Assembly: GCA_011525785.1 (NCBI GenBank) | Contig: WYBT01000051.1 | Coordinates: 1 to 64,000 of the forward strand | Direction: 5' to 3' | Origin: Planctomycetaceae bacterium | GTDB lineage: Bacteria; Planctomycetota; UBA1135; GCA-002686595 | Length of the DNA stretch: 64,000 nt | Shown: positions 17,378-26,403 of the stretch, piece by piece | How positions within the stretch are numbered: the first letter of the stretch is position 1 | Layout of the letters: each line of letters opens with the position of its first letter | The notes under the pieces: generated by a model | Seen by the model: the letters and a program-made list of their open reading frames with translations, nothing else | What the model was told of the DNA's origin: nothing | The model's database searches: none | Made by a program: the position numbers and the translations under genes

Positions 17378-18520
17378 TCAGGTGAGCAGCGGCGTCAGCG
17401 GCTCGAGCCGCGGGCCCTTCTCGGGATCGGCCACCGCGAACATCCCGCCGCCCTTGAGCGTGACGCCCGCCACGCTCCCGTCGAGGCCCAGCACGTAGTA
17501 GTTGATGTTGAAGGCCGGCAGTCCGTCGGCGCCGAGCATGGCCGGCTGCCAGGTCGCCTGGCGCTGCACCTGGCGCACGATGCGGCGCAGCACTTCCTTG
17601 CCCGCCTCGAGCGGACTCGCGCCGTTGCGCATGAGTTCGACGATGGCGAAGCTCGCGTTGGCGAGGATCGAGGCCTCGCCGCGCCCGGTCGAGCCCGCGC
17701 TGCCGGCCTCAGCATCGCAGTACAGCCCCGCGCCGATGATGGGCGAGTCCCCCACGCGTCCGGGGATCTTGAAGGCCAGGCCCGAGGTGGTCGTCGTGCA
17801 CGCGATTTCGCCGCGCGTCGAGAGCGCCGAGCAGTGCACCGTGCCCCAGGCGTGGTCGTAGCCGCGCGCCTCGAGCTTGCGCACGTAGGCCAGCGTGCGT
17901 TCGAGCGCGCGGTTGCGCTGTTCGAGCCGCGCGTTCTTGCGCTCGGTCGAAGGTTGCGGCGGCAACCAATCGTCGTCGACGCGCCCTTCGCGCCACTCCA
18001 GCCACAGCTTGCGCGTGCTCTCGGTCAGGAGCTCGACGTGCGGGAAGCCGTGGGCGCGCGCGAAGTCGTAGGCGCCCTTGCCGACCATCAGGCAGTGATC
18101 GGTGCGCTCCATCACGAGCTTGGCGACCGCCGCGGGGTGCAGGATGTTCTCGATGCACGCCACCGCGCCAGAGTTGTGCGTCGGCCCGTGCATCACGGCC
18201 GCGTCGAGCTGCACGACGCCCGCCTCGTTCGGAAGGCCGCCGATGCCGACGCTGGTGTCGTTCGGATCAGCCTCGACGACCTTGACCACTTCGACCGCAG
18301 CGTCGAGCGGGTCAGAGCCCTTGAGCAACATCTCGTAGTGCAGCCGCATGCCGGCCAGCGCGTTGGCGCTGCCCGCCATGACCGGATAGCCCTCGCGACC
18401 GCGCGGCGCCGGAACGCTCTGCGGAGCTTGCCTCACCGAGGCGTTGGCGGTCGAAGTGCAGGCGAGCGCAGCGTAGGCCGCTGACGCGCCGAGCAGGTGG
18501 CGTCGGTCGATGGGGTTCAT
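17378..18520 (-). CDS. Exported N4-(beta-N-acetylglucosaminyl)-L-asparaginase (Ntn hydrolase)
   Basis: The 380-residue protein has a TAT-like signal (PIDRRHLLGASAAYAALAC). The body matches the glycosylasparaginase/isoaspartyl peptidase family: MHGPTHNSGAVACIENI, then the autocleavage site with Thr227 as probable N-terminal nucleophile (AWGTVHC), and GLAFKIPGRVGDSPIIGAGLY with TGRGE for substrate binding. Cleavage would give alpha and beta chains. The enzyme hydrolyses the Asn-GlcNAc bond of N-glycans or related beta-aspartyl amides. It lies 15 nt downstream of the M28 peptidase and is the last gene of that operon. Confidence 0.85.
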   Translation of the reverse strand: MNPIDRRHLLGASAAYAALACTSTANASVRQAPQSVPAPRGREGYPVMAGSANALAGMRLHYEMLLKGSDPLDAAVEVVKVVEADPNDTSVGIGGLPNEAGVVQLDAAVMHGPTHNSGAVACIENILHPAAVAKLVMERTDHCLMVGKGAYDFARAHGFPHVELLTESTRKLWLEWREGRVDDDWLPPQPSTERKNARLEQRNRALERTLAYVRKLEARGYDHAWGTVHCSALSTRGEIACTTTTSGLAFKIPGRVGDSPIIGAGLYCDAEAGSAGSTGRGEASILANASFAIVELMRNGASPLEAGKEVLRRIVRQVQRQATWQPAMLGADGLPAFNINYYVLGLDGSVAGVTLKGGGMFAVADPEKGPRLEPLTPLLT

Positions 18521-18535
18521 TCGGGGAGGCTGGGT

Positions 18536-20323
18536 TCAGGGTTTGGAGGCTTGGAGCTCGCTCGCGGGGATGCGCAGGCACTCCACGCGCAGCCACTGGC
18601 GCGCGCCGTCGCACCAGCGCCGCCAGCTCTCGGCCAGCTGCTCGTCGCCGGCTTCGCTGGCCGCGGCCACGCGCACGTTCTCCTCGGCGTTGAGCGACTT
18701 CAAGTAGCGCTCGAGATCGGCCGGCCGCGGATCGGCGAGCGCCAGCGCGGTCGACATCAGCGCCACGCCCGTGCGCCGCATCTCGTCGAGGTCGACGTGC
18801 TCGAGGCGATCGAGGCTGGTGTGGTAGGCGAAGTCGGTGAAGTGCCAGAACAGCGCGCCGGGCACGTTGCGGTTGATGAAGATGTCGTGGTCGCTGCCGC
18901 CCTCGTAGGGATGGTCCGCCGTGCGCCAGCTGGGCGGCGAGCCGCCGGCGTCGATCAGCGCGACATCGAGCAGCGCGCAGCGACCGATCAACGCCAGTCC
19001 GTTGGGCCGGAACTTGGCCGGGTCGACCTCGGTTTTGCCCCAGGGCGTGTGCGCGTCGGGCAGGAGCGTCTCGACCGCGCCCGGATCGGGCATGCGCTCG
19101 AGCAGCGCGATCGCGCCGGTGCGCTCTAAGGACTCGCCGGTCATGTCGGAGGACAGCCCGGCCACCGGAGTGAGCTGCGTGTTGTCGAGCCAGACCGAGC
19201 TCTGGCGAAACTCGTCGCCCCACAGGAACACCAGCGAGCGCGAGGGCCGCGGCAGCGCGCCCTCCTGGATCGCGCGCGCCAGCGACATGGCCGTCTCGCA
19301 CAGCCCCGCGACGCCGCTGGCGTTGTCGCAGGCGCCGGGCTCCTGGATGTGGCTGACCGTCGCGACGGCTTCATTGGGACGATCGGCGCCGACGATGCGC
19401 GCGCACAGCGTGCGCAGCACGCGCTGGTCGAAGCGCACCTGCGCCTCGAGCTCGATGCGCGTGTGGTCGTCGTTCTCGAGCGCGCGCTTGATGGCCTGGA
19501 ACGAGCGCGGCGAGATCATGATCACCGGCAGGCTCGCGCCGAAGGGCAGCTGGCGGTACTGGATCGCGTCGAGGTGGCGGAAGCGCCCCGACGGATCGAT
19601 GTTGTAGGACTCGATGTAGCTCGACACGACCGCCGCGGCGCCGAGCTTCTCCGCGCGCTGCACCAGGCTGGTCAGCGGCTCCGCGTCGGTGACCAGCACC
19701 TCGCCAGCCTCCAGCGTGTCGAGCGACAGCGCGATCGCGCCTTCGACGCGGCACGGCGGACAGTTCACCGGCAGCATGGTGCGGTCGCGGGCTTCGGGCT
19801 TGGCGAAGGAGTGCAGCTCGCGTCGCTCGCCCTCCGCGCCCACCAGGCTCACGCGCCCGCCCAGCGGCGTCCAGGCCTGCGCCGACACGCGCGCGCCGCG
19901 CTCGGGACCGCGCGCCTCGAGCGGCGTCTCGATCACGCTCAGCTCGAAGCCCGCGCTCGAACCGAAACCCGCTTCGCGCAGGCTCGCCGCGACGCGATCG
20001 AGCACCGCTTCGTAGCCGTCGTTGCCCGGCGCGCGGTAGTAGCGGTCGATGAAGGAGAGCAGATCCTTCGTGCGCGCCGCGTCGAAGCGCGCGTGGAGCT
20101 GGGGCGCGAAGCGCATCGGTCCGCCCGCGCCGGCGGCGACCGGCGGGCCCTGGTGCGCGCCCTGGAGCATCGTCGCCGAGCCCGAGGCGCTCGCGGCGTC
20201 GAGCGCGTCGACTGCGCGCGCCTCGAGCGACTTCTCGCGCGACGCGCACGAGGCGGCCGCCGCTCCTGCGCCGGCCAGCGCCAACGCCAACAGACTCGCA
20301 CGCCACTGCACAGCGGACCGCAT
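18536..20323 (-). CDS. Secreted M28-type zinc aminopeptidase
   Basis: The 595-residue protein has a lipoprotein-like signal (LLALALAGAGAAAASCASRE). It combines a PA-like insert (about 170-300, LTSLVQRAEKLGAAAVVSSY) with an M28 metallopeptidase domain. Zinc ligands appear in order: His and Asp in SHIQEPGACDNASGVAG, Glu in FLWGDEF, Asp in SSDMTGES, and a late His in FAYHTSLDRLEHVD. Peptide degradation outside the cytoplasm is expected. The ATG at 20323 is 44 nt after the mtnP stop. With the asparaginase downstream it suggests a pair processing (glyco)peptides in the periplasm. Confidence 0.82.
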   Translation of the reverse strand: MRSAVQWRASLLALALAGAGAAAASCASREKSLEARAVDALDAASASGSATMLQGAHQGPPVAAGAGGPMRFAPQLHARFDAARTKDLLSFIDRYYRAPGNDGYEAVLDRVAASLREAGFGSSAGFELSVIETPLEARGPERGARVSAQAWTPLGGRVSLVGAEGERRELHSFAKPEARDRTMLPVNCPPCRVEGAIALSLDTLEAGEVLVTDAEPLTSLVQRAEKLGAAAVVSSYIESYNIDPSGRFRHLDAIQYRQLPFGASLPVIMISPRSFQAIKRALENDDHTRIELEAQVRFDQRVLRTLCARIVGADRPNEAVATVSHIQEPGACDNASGVAGLCETAMSLARAIQEGALPRPSRSLVFLWGDEFRQSSVWLDNTQLTPVAGLSSDMTGESLERTGAIALLERMPDPGAVETLLPDAHTPWGKTEVDPAKFRPNGLALIGRCALLDVALIDAGGSPPSWRTADHPYEGGSDHDIFINRNVPGALFWHFTDFAYHTSLDRLEHVDLDEMRRTGVALMSTALALADPRPADLERYLKSLNAEENVRVAAASEAGDEQLAESWRRWCDGARQWLRVECLRIPASELQASKP

Positions 20324-20367
20324 CGCGCAACTCCCTGGCAAGGCCGCGCGCGGGCCGCCCGGGCCCG

Positions 20368-21246
20368 TCAGCGCGGCAGGTACTTGTCGATCAACAGTCC
20401 CAGGCGTTCGCGCGCTGCCGCGTCGATGCGCTCGGGGGCGGTCATGATCGCAAAGCGCAGCGCCGATCCACAACCGCAGGCCGGGGCGGCGCCCACGCGC
20501 GGGGCGGCCGCGGCCACCAGACGCCGCGCGTTGCCGACGTTGGCCTTGATCACCGCGACGATCGCTTCGACGGTCACGTCGTCGTGGCCCTCGTGCCAGC
20601 AGTCGTAGTCCGTGGCCATCGCGACGGTGCAGTAGCACAGCTCCGCTTCGCGCGCGAGCTTGGCCTCCTGCAGGTTGGTCATGCCGATCACGTCGACGCC
20701 CCACGAGCGGTAGAGCTTGGATTCGGCGCGCGTGGAGAACTGCGGGCCCTCCATGTTGAGGTACGTGCCGCCGTCGTGGACCTTCAGCCCGAGCGAGCGC
20801 GCCGCGTCGAGCGCCACCGAGCGCATCGCGGGGCACACCGGGTCGGCGAACATCACGTGCGCGACGACGCCGCCTTCGAAGAACGTGTCGGCGCGGTGGC
20901 GCGTGCGGTCGATGAACTGCTCGATCACGACGAAGTCGCCGGGGTGCACGTCCTCGCGCATCGAACCCACCGCCGAGAGCGAGAGGATGCGCGTGACGCC
21001 GAGCTTCTTCATGCCCCAGATGTTCGCGCGGAAGTTGATCTCGCTGGGGCTGATGCGGTGGCCGCGGCCGTGGCGCGGCAGGAACACCATCCGCACGCCG
21101 TCGAGCACTCCCGTGACATAGGCATCGCTAGGCGCGCCGAAGGGCGTGGCGAGCTCGACCTCGCGCACGTCGCGCAGTCCTTCGATCTCGTACAGGCCCG
21201 AACCGCCGATCACGCCCAGCGTGGGTTGTGCGTGGGTGTCGCTCAT
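20368..21246 (-). CDS. mtnP: S-methyl-5'-thioadenosine phosphorylase
   Basis: This enzyme splits methylthioadenosine to adenine and methylthioribose-1-phosphate in methionine salvage. The 292-residue protein shows LGVIGGSGLYEIEG (phosphate site), PRHGRGHRISPSEINFRANIW, SAVGSMREDVHPGDFVVIEQ, the purine-binding YLNMEGPQFSTRAESKLYRS, and MTNLQEAKLAREAELCYCT with the Asp of ATDYDCWH that fits 6-amino purines. The ATG at 21246 shares a base with the truD stop; a GTG one codon upstream is also possible. Its presence with hpt suggests purine-salvage grouping. Confidence 0.92.
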   Translation of the reverse strand: MSDTHAQPTLGVIGGSGLYEIEGLRDVREVELATPFGAPSDAYVTGVLDGVRMVFLPRHGRGHRISPSEINFRANIWGMKKLGVTRILSLSAVGSMREDVHPGDFVVIEQFIDRTRHRADTFFEGGVVAHVMFADPVCPAMRSVALDAARSLGLKVHDGGTYLNMEGPQFSTRAESKLYRSWGVDVIGMTNLQEAKLAREAELCYCTVAMATDYDCWHEGHDDVTVEAIVAVIKANVGNARRLVAAAAPRVGAAPACGCGSALRFAIMTAPERIDAAARERLGLLIDKYLPR

Positions 21247-23048
21247 CACTCTCGATCTCCGTCAGAACGCGTGCGTCGCTTGGGCTTCCAGTCGGCGAGC
21301 GGCAGCTTGCGCGGCGCTTCGCCGCGCGCCGGGCGCTCGCGGGGTTCGGCGGCGCTGCGCTCCGTCGGCGCGCGCCGTTCGCGCTGCGGCGGGCGCACAC
21401 CCTCGCCACGCGGGCCAGTTCCGGCGCCGCGCGGGCCGCTTCCAGCGCGCGCGCGCGGCGGACGCTCGTCGGGGCCTCGCTCGTCGCGCGGGCCGGGCCC
21501 CCGTCGCTCGGGCGCTGCGCGCCGCTGCGGCGGTCCGCTGCGCTCGAACTCGCGGCGCGGGCCGCGCGGCGGGCCGTCGAACTCGCGGCGCGGGCCGCGC
21601 GAGGGGCCGCGACTCGCTCCGCCGGCGGCGCCTGCGCCAGCGCTGCGTTCGCGCTTGCCCGGAGGCGCTTCGCCCTCTCGATCGGGCAGGCGCACGCGCT
21701 TGGGCGGACCGTAGTTGGGCCGCGGGAGCTTGCCCGCGGGGCCGGACCTCGCGCCGACCCGCGGCGCGCGCGGCTTGCGCTCGCGCGGCTCGTCGCCGTC
21801 GCGAACGGGGGCGCGGCGCTCGGCGTCGGGCTCGGGCGTGAGCGCGCGCGGCGGCACGGCCTTGGAGCGCTTGGAGCTGGTCTGCAGCAGGCGTCGCACG
21901 ACCAACGTGGCGTAGGCGCCGCGCGGCAGTTCGAAGCGCACCTCGATCGAGAGCGCGCCGGCGTTGAGCGAGTCGGGCCGCACCGGCCGCAGGCGCAGGT
22001 GCCGCGGCGCGACGAATAGCGGGCGATCCTCGCCCTTGAGCTGGAATCCGCTGACGCCCTCGATCACGAATTGCGCCGGCACGAGCCGGTCGCGCGCGAG
22101 CACGTCGGCCAGGAGGTCGAACTGCTCGCGGTCGCTCACGTCTTCGAGGCGCGGGCCGGGCAGCCGGAAGCTGGCGTCGGCCTCGGCCTTCAGCTCGACG
22201 TCGACCTCGGGGTACACCAGCGGTCCCTCGGCGCACTCGAGCACCACGCGCTGGGCCGGTTGGACGCGGGCGCGCACCCAGTCGGCGACGGCGCGGTTCC
22301 ACAGGTGCGACTGATAGGCGTAGAGGTGGATCAGGCGCAGGCGCGTCGCGAGGTGGTAGAACGCGCCGGCGAAGTCCTCCGGCGAGTGCTTGAGGTGCTC
22401 GAACAGCGAGTGGTGCTCGCCGAACTTGCCGGCGATGTCGCGACAGGCGGTCCAGTCGCCCCAGTAAGAACTCAGCGCGCGCTTGAAGGCGCGCGACTTG
22501 TTGTCGTCGTGCGGCGAACGCGCGGTCAACAGCGCGCGCAGCGCGTCCTCGTGCTCGCCGCGCATCAGGGCCAGCGCGATCCAGCCCTGGCCGTGGCGCA
22601 GGTTGCCGAAGCGCTGATCGTCGAAGTAGTTGATCAGGCCCAGGCGCTCGCGCAGCGCGTGCGCGTTGACGCGCAGCGTGTCGACGTCCTCCTGCGCCAG
22701 GCCCCGCAACACGATCTCGAAGGCGTTGCCTTCGCTGGCCTTGGAGTCGAGCGCCTCGCTCGCGAATCCCGCCGTCTCGATGCGCAGCTCCGGGCTGCGC
22801 ACGCTCACCGCCGGGCCGTGGCGCAGGGCCATGTGCTGCAATGTGACGCCCTGGCGGTCCTTGAGGCCGCACATCGACACGTCGCCCGCGTTGGCCCCGG
22901 CCTCGAAGGCCAGCGCGCGCGCCGCCTCGAAGGAGGTCAGCTTGCTCTTGATCACGCGGTAGACGCGGAACTCGCCGCGCGGAGCGAGCACGTCCTCCGC
23001 CAGGAGTTCGCGCACGCGGAAGTCGTCGGATCGTTGCTTGACCTTCAT
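21246..23048 (-). CDS. truD: tRNA pseudouridine synthase D with long Arg/Gly/Pro-rich tail
   Basis: TruD makes pseudouridine 13 in tRNA. The catalytic Asp is D64 in MCGLKDRQGVTLQHM, and NYFDDQRFGNLRHGQGW and LIHLYAYQSHLWNRAV are family motifs. The enzyme domain ends near residue 410. The remaining 190 residues are a disordered, very basic Arg/Gly/Pro tail with repeats such as RGPRREFDGPPRGPRREFE, not normal for TruD (about 350 aa in E. coli). Such RGG-like tails bind RNA; extra RNA affinity is inferred. The ATG at 23048 overlaps the stop of the RluA-type gene, so two rRNA/tRNA pseudouridine synthases are coupled. Confidence 0.9.
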   Translation of the reverse strand: MKVKQRSDDFRVRELLAEDVLAPRGEFRVYRVIKSKLTSFEAARALAFEAGANAGDVSMCGLKDRQGVTLQHMALRHGPAVSVRSPELRIETAGFASEALDSKASEGNAFEIVLRGLAQEDVDTLRVNAHALRERLGLINYFDDQRFGNLRHGQGWIALALMRGEHEDALRALLTARSPHDDNKSRAFKRALSSYWGDWTACRDIAGKFGEHHSLFEHLKHSPEDFAGAFYHLATRLRLIHLYAYQSHLWNRAVADWVRARVQPAQRVVLECAEGPLVYPEVDVELKAEADASFRLPGPRLEDVSDREQFDLLADVLARDRLVPAQFVIEGVSGFQLKGEDRPLFVAPRHLRLRPVRPDSLNAGALSIEVRFELPRGAYATLVVRRLLQTSSKRSKAVPPRALTPEPDAERRAPVRDGDEPRERKPRAPRVGARSGPAGKLPRPNYGPPKRVRLPDREGEAPPGKRERSAGAGAAGGASRGPSRGPRREFDGPPRGPRREFERSGPPQRRAAPERRGPGPRDERGPDERPPRARAGSGPRGAGTGPRGEGVRPPQRERRAPTERSAAEPRERPARGEAPRKLPLADWKPKRRTRSDGDRE

Positions 23049-24112
23049 CGCCGCGGCTGTCTCCACTTCGCCAGTTGCTTGCGTGCGCGTTCGAAATCCG
23101 GCGGGAGCACGGCCTCGACGCGCACCGTCGGGGGCGTTGCAGCGCCGGACAGGACTCCGGCCACCGAAGGCAGCTCGAGCGCGCGCGCGTGCAGCGTCAG
23201 CCGCGCGATCAGCGGCGTCTCGGCCTGCCCGGGCTTGCGCCGATAACCGGCCTTGATCTCCGAGAGCAAGAGCGCCTTGCGCCGCCCGTAGAGCGGGTCG
23301 ACGATCAGCGGAAAGCCCTGCGCCGCGAGGTGCACGCGGATCTGGTGCGTGCGGCCGGTCAGCGGCTCGCACTCGAGCAGGGTGAAGCCCCGGAAGCGCT
23401 CGGCCACGCGGATGCGGGTCTGCGCGGGCTTGCCGTCGCCGCGCACGCACATGTGCCCGCTGCGACGGCCGTCGGGGCCCAGCGGCAGGTCGATCGTCTC
23501 GCTGTCGCCGTCCTGCAGCGGATGTTCGCCCTCGACCAGTGCGAGGTACTGCTTGTGCGCCTCACCTTTCTCGAAGGCCGCGCCCAGCACGCGCTCAGCG
23601 TCGACGGTCTTGGCCACTGCGAGCACGCCGCTGGTGTCCTTGTCGAGCCGGTGCACCAGGCGCGGCCGGAAGGAGCCTTCTCCGCGCGCCTCTCTCGCGC
23701 GCGCGAACTCGTGCAGGGCGCCGATCAAGTTGGGGCGGCCCTCGTCCCAGCGGTCGGGCTCCACCAGCAGGTCGGCGGGCTTGTCGAGCACGAGCATGTG
23801 TTCGTCCTCGTACAGCAACACCGGCGGGTCCTGCGGCGTCGCGGGCGGCTCGGACTGCTCGAGTTCCTCCTCGTCGAAGTCGCACGAGACCACGTCGTCC
23901 GCGCGCAGGCGCGCCGACGGATTGGCGGCGGCGCCGTTCAACGTGACCGCGCCCTCGCGCACCAGGCGGCGCAGGTCACGCTTGCGCGCGAGCGGGAAGA
24001 GCCGGCAGAGGAACTCGTCGAGTTCGACGCCGAGGTCGTCCTCGGGAACGGTGAAGTACTGTGTCAAGGGATCGATCGCCCACGGAGCGCGTTGCGGTCC
24101 GAAGAACCGCAC
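23045..24112 (-). CDS. RluA/RluD-family pseudouridine synthase
   Basis: The 355-residue protein has an N-terminal S4-like RNA-binding region (RDLRRLVREGAVTLNGAAANPSARLRADD) and a catalytic domain with RLVHRLDKDTSGVLAVAKT, where the Asp in HRLDKDTSG is the nucleophile, and PLTGRTHQIRVHLAAQGFPL. It pseudouridylates 23S rRNA or tRNA; the exact target (RluD, RluC or other) cannot be fixed. I chose the GTG at 24112, 10 nt after the hpt stop; a TTG further in would still keep the S4-like part, so the start is uncertain. Confidence 0.85.
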   Translation of the reverse strand: MRFFGPQRAPWAIDPLTQYFTVPEDDLGVELDEFLCRLFPLARKRDLRRLVREGAVTLNGAAANPSARLRADDVVSCDFDEEELEQSEPPATPQDPPVLLYEDEHMLVLDKPADLLVEPDRWDEGRPNLIGALHEFARAREARGEGSFRPRLVHRLDKDTSGVLAVAKTVDAERVLGAAFEKGEAHKQYLALVEGEHPLQDGDSETIDLPLGPDGRRSGHMCVRGDGKPAQTRIRVAERFRGFTLLECEPLTGRTHQIRVHLAAQGFPLIVDPLYGRRKALLLSEIKAGYRRKPGQAETPLIARLTLHARALELPSVAGVLSGAATPPTVRVEAVLPPDFERARKQLAKWRQPRR

Positions 24113-24122
24113 GCGGGAGGAG

Positions 24123-24701
24123 TCAGCGCGCGGCGGAACGCGGGCGCTCGTAGCACTCGCGCTTGAGCGCGCCGACGTACGGCAAGTTGCGGTAGTGGCC
24201 GGCGAAGTCGAGCCCGTAGCCGACCACGAACAGGTTGTCGACCTCGAAGGCGCGGAAGTCGGCCGAGAGCGGCGTCGCACGCCGCGCGGGCTTGTCGAGG
24301 AACACGCAGGTGCGCACCGAACGCGCACCGCGGCGACGCATCTCGTCCACCAGCCGCGAGAGGGTGCGGCCGGTGTCGAGGATGTCGTCGACCAGCAGCA
24401 GGTCGCGGCCCTGGATCTCGCTCTCGGCGGGGAAGAAGTTGACCTCCAGGCGGCCGGATTCGACGCCCTCGCCGTAGCTCGAGGCGCTCACGAAGGCGAG
24501 CTCGAGCGGAATCGGGATGCGCCGGATCAGATCCGAGGCGAACACGCAGCTGCCCTTGAGCACGGACACGACCGTGAACGCCTGGCCGCGGTAGACGGCG
24601 GTCACCTCGCGCGCCACGCGGTCGATGCCGGCCTGGATCTGCGCCTCGGTCAGCAGGATGCGTTCGACGTCTTCGTGCACAGCGCGGGGCCCGGGAATCA
24701 A
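24123..24701 (-). CDS. hpt: Hypoxanthine phosphoribosyltransferase
   Basis: The 192-residue purine-salvage enzyme turns hypoxanthine or guanine plus PRPP into IMP or GMP. It has the SVLKGSCVFASDLIRRI loop, the flexible loop SASSYGEG, the PRPP motif LLLVDDILDTGRTL and the base-binding DNLFVVGYGLDFAGHYRNLPYVG. The start is probably TTG at 24701; a GTG at 24680 is an alternative. A CCCGGG-(7 nt)-CCCGGG hairpin covers this start region. It heads the minus-strand operon that runs to the asparaginase gene. Confidence 0.92.
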   Translation of the reverse strand: MIPGPRAVHEDVERILLTEAQIQAGIDRVAREVTAVYRGQAFTVVSVLKGSCVFASDLIRRIPIPLELAFVSASSYGEGVESGRLEVNFFPAESEIQGRDLLLVDDILDTGRTLSRLVDEMRRRGARSVRTCVFLDKPARRATPLSADFRAFEVDNLFVVGYGLDFAGHYRNLPYVGALKRECYERPRSAAR

Positions 24702-25150
24702 GCCCGGGAGAGATCAGGTCAAGAGGCCGCAGAACGCGAGCCGGCGGCGCTCGCGCCGGACCGAGCGCGCCGCGCGGTGTGCGGCGGCCTGCGCGGCCCG
24801 CAGCAGGGGGCGAAGAGGTTACTCGGGCGGGCGTCGGACGGCAAATGCGCTCGTGCAGCACACGATTGTTGGAAGCGGCCGAGCGCGCTAGTGTCTTCGC
24901 GCTTCGTTCGCGTCCGGGCGCGCTGAACGTCGTCCGCGCGACCGTGCGCGGAGGACGGCCCCTGCAAGGGCGCTCTGCGAACGAGGCCGAGAAGCCCGCG
25001 CGTCCCCCTCGCGCAGGCGGCGCGAGCCGAGCCAGGTCGCGCCGCCAGGACTCGAACGACCCCCTGCGTGAGTGCGCAGACCGGTCAACGCCGCCGCCCT
25101 TCCGTGCGCGGCCCTCCCCTTTCGCTCGCGCGAATCGACCGAACGAAACC
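24702..25150. other. Divergent intergenic region
   Basis: About 450 nt separates hpt (minus) and the small coiled-coil gene (plus). I see no convincing ORF or RNA gene. It must hold the promoters of both operons. A weak plus-strand candidate is TTGTTG at 24866 with TAGTGT at 24889, spacing 17; this is only a suggestion. Confidence 0.35.
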
Positions 25151-25444
25151 ATGCCCCCGAAGCGAACCCTGGTACGACGCAGCGACGAAGAGCGAATCGC
25201 CGAACTGCAAACGAAGATCGCCGACCTGCAGCGCAAGCTGGTCGAGCAACAGCGCACCGACACGCCGGTGCTGCGCGGCGCGGAGAAGATCGCCAAGAAG
25301 TTGCGAGACTTCGCGGCGCTGGCGCAGAAGCACGGCCGCGAAGACGCGGCGAACTCGACCTTGGCCTTCATGGCCGGCCTCGACCGCATGCTGCAGTCCG
25401 AACCCGAGCCGCGCCGGCGCGGGCGGCGCGAAGAGCTGGCCTGA
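25151..25444 (+). CDS. Small coiled-coil protein of unknown function
   Basis: The 97-residue basic protein starts MPPKRTLVRRSDEERIAELQ. Residues 14-35 are strongly heptadic (IAELQTKIADLQRKLVEQQR) and should form a coiled coil; the centre is helical (KIAKKLRDFAALAQKHGRED) and the tail is Arg-rich. There is no signal or membrane segment. It may bind nucleic acid or act as an assembly adaptor, but I do not recognise it. It precedes the Nudix gene by 67 nt on the same strand. Confidence 0.55.
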   Translation: MPPKRTLVRRSDEERIAELQTKIADLQRKLVEQQRTDTPVLRGAEKIAKKLRDFAALAQKHGREDAANSTLAFMAGLDRMLQSEPEPRRRGRREELA

Positions 25445-25511
25445 CCAGCGCCCGGACCGAACCACGGAGCGCAGCTCGGCGGGCGTCGACCCGCCGAGCG
25501 AGCGTTGCCCC

Positions 25512-26081
25512 ATGGCCCTGCCCCGCGCCCCTGAAGTGCTCGTGCTCGAGTCGATCCCGCTCGTACAGGCGCGGGTGTTCGAGGTCGTGCGCGAGCGCAT
25601 CCAACTGCCGTCGGGACTGACGCAGGACCTGGTGCTGATCGACCACCCCGGCGCGGTCGTCGTGCTGGCGGAGGACGAGCGCGGCCGCGTGGCCGTCGTC
25701 CGTCAGTACCGCCATCCGATCGGCCGCTGGCTCACCGAACTGCCGGCGGGGCGCGTCGAACGCGGCGAGGACCGACTCGAAGCAGCGCGACGCGAACTCG
25801 ACGAGGAAGCGGGCCTGCGAGCTGCGCGCTGGGAGAGTCTGGGCTGCTTCTATCCCGCGCCGGGCTTCTGCTCAGAACAGATAGAGATCTTCTGGGCGCG
25901 CGAATTGTCTCCCACGGGCGCCGCGCGTCGCCCTTTGGATGACGACGAAGAGCTCAGTGCGCATTGGTTGGATTGGCCCCAGGCGCAAATCGAACTGGCG
26001 AGTGACGCCAAGTCTGCCATCGCGCTTTCTCGCTGGCGCAAAGCACTGGGCGAGACCTTTCAGCCCGATTCCGCGAGATGA
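25512..26081 (+). CDS. Nudix hydrolase, ADP-ribose pyrophosphatase-like
   Basis: The 189-residue enzyme has a complete Nudix box: GRVERGEDRLEAARRELDEE then AGL, matching G-x5-E-x7-REUxEExGU. Upstream it has the VVRQYRHPIGRWLTELPAG stretch and downstream ESLGCFYPAPGFCSEQIEIFW, both typical of ADP-ribose pyrophosphatases (NudF group), which cleave ADP-ribose to AMP and ribose-5-phosphate. The ATG at 25512 is preceded by a short leader. Confidence 0.85.
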   Translation: MALPRAPEVLVLESIPLVQARVFEVVRERIQLPSGLTQDLVLIDHPGAVVVLAEDERGRVAVVRQYRHPIGRWLTELPAGRVERGEDRLEAARRELDEEAGLRAARWESLGCFYPAPGFCSEQIEIFWARELSPTGAARRPLDDDEELSAHWLDWPQAQIELASDAKSAIALSRWRKALGETFQPDSAR

Positions 26082-26403
26082 ACGCGCCAGAGCGGGCGGT
26101 TCGAACGCTCCTCCGAACTTCGCGCAATCGTGTTGTGCGCCGCTGACGGGCGCCAGCGAGCCTCCGACGTGGCGCGACGACGTCGGGCGCAGCGGGGCCG
26201 TCTTCGCGGACGACTCTGCGCGGAACGCGCCGTGGTTCCCATCCGTGGGTCGAGCGCTTTACAGGGTTCGGACGGTTAACTACAACGGAGTGAGACGCAC
26301 TCCTTCCCGAGCTCGGGACTACCCGAAACGGAGCAGCGCGCCTCGCACCACGCCGCGCCGGACACGCGGAGCCTCAAGCCTCGCTCCCCACGGGTCTCAG
26401 CGG
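26082..26403. other. Intergenic leader region with hairpins
   Basis: No ORF is convincing. A promoter-like pair sits at 26258-26286. Just after it lie two small hairpins: GGAGTG-agacg-CACTCC at 26287-26303 and the palindrome CCCGAGCTCGGG a few bases on. They would form the first part of the response regulator's mRNA leader. Confidence 0.45.
26258..26286 (+). promoter_or_regulatory. Probable sigma70-type promoter of the response-regulator gene
   Basis: TTTACA (26258-26263) and TACAAC (26281-26286) are separated by exactly 17 nt, matching 5/6 and 4/6 of the sigma70 boxes. Transcription would start near 26293, about 110 nt before the ATG. The surrounding sequence is less GC-rich than its flanks. 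Confidence 0.5.

Noticed and set aside
26090..26130. tRNA-like T-loop sequence GGTTCGAACG
   Set aside because: No acceptor stem, D arm or anticodon arm can be drawn around it, so it is not a tRNA.
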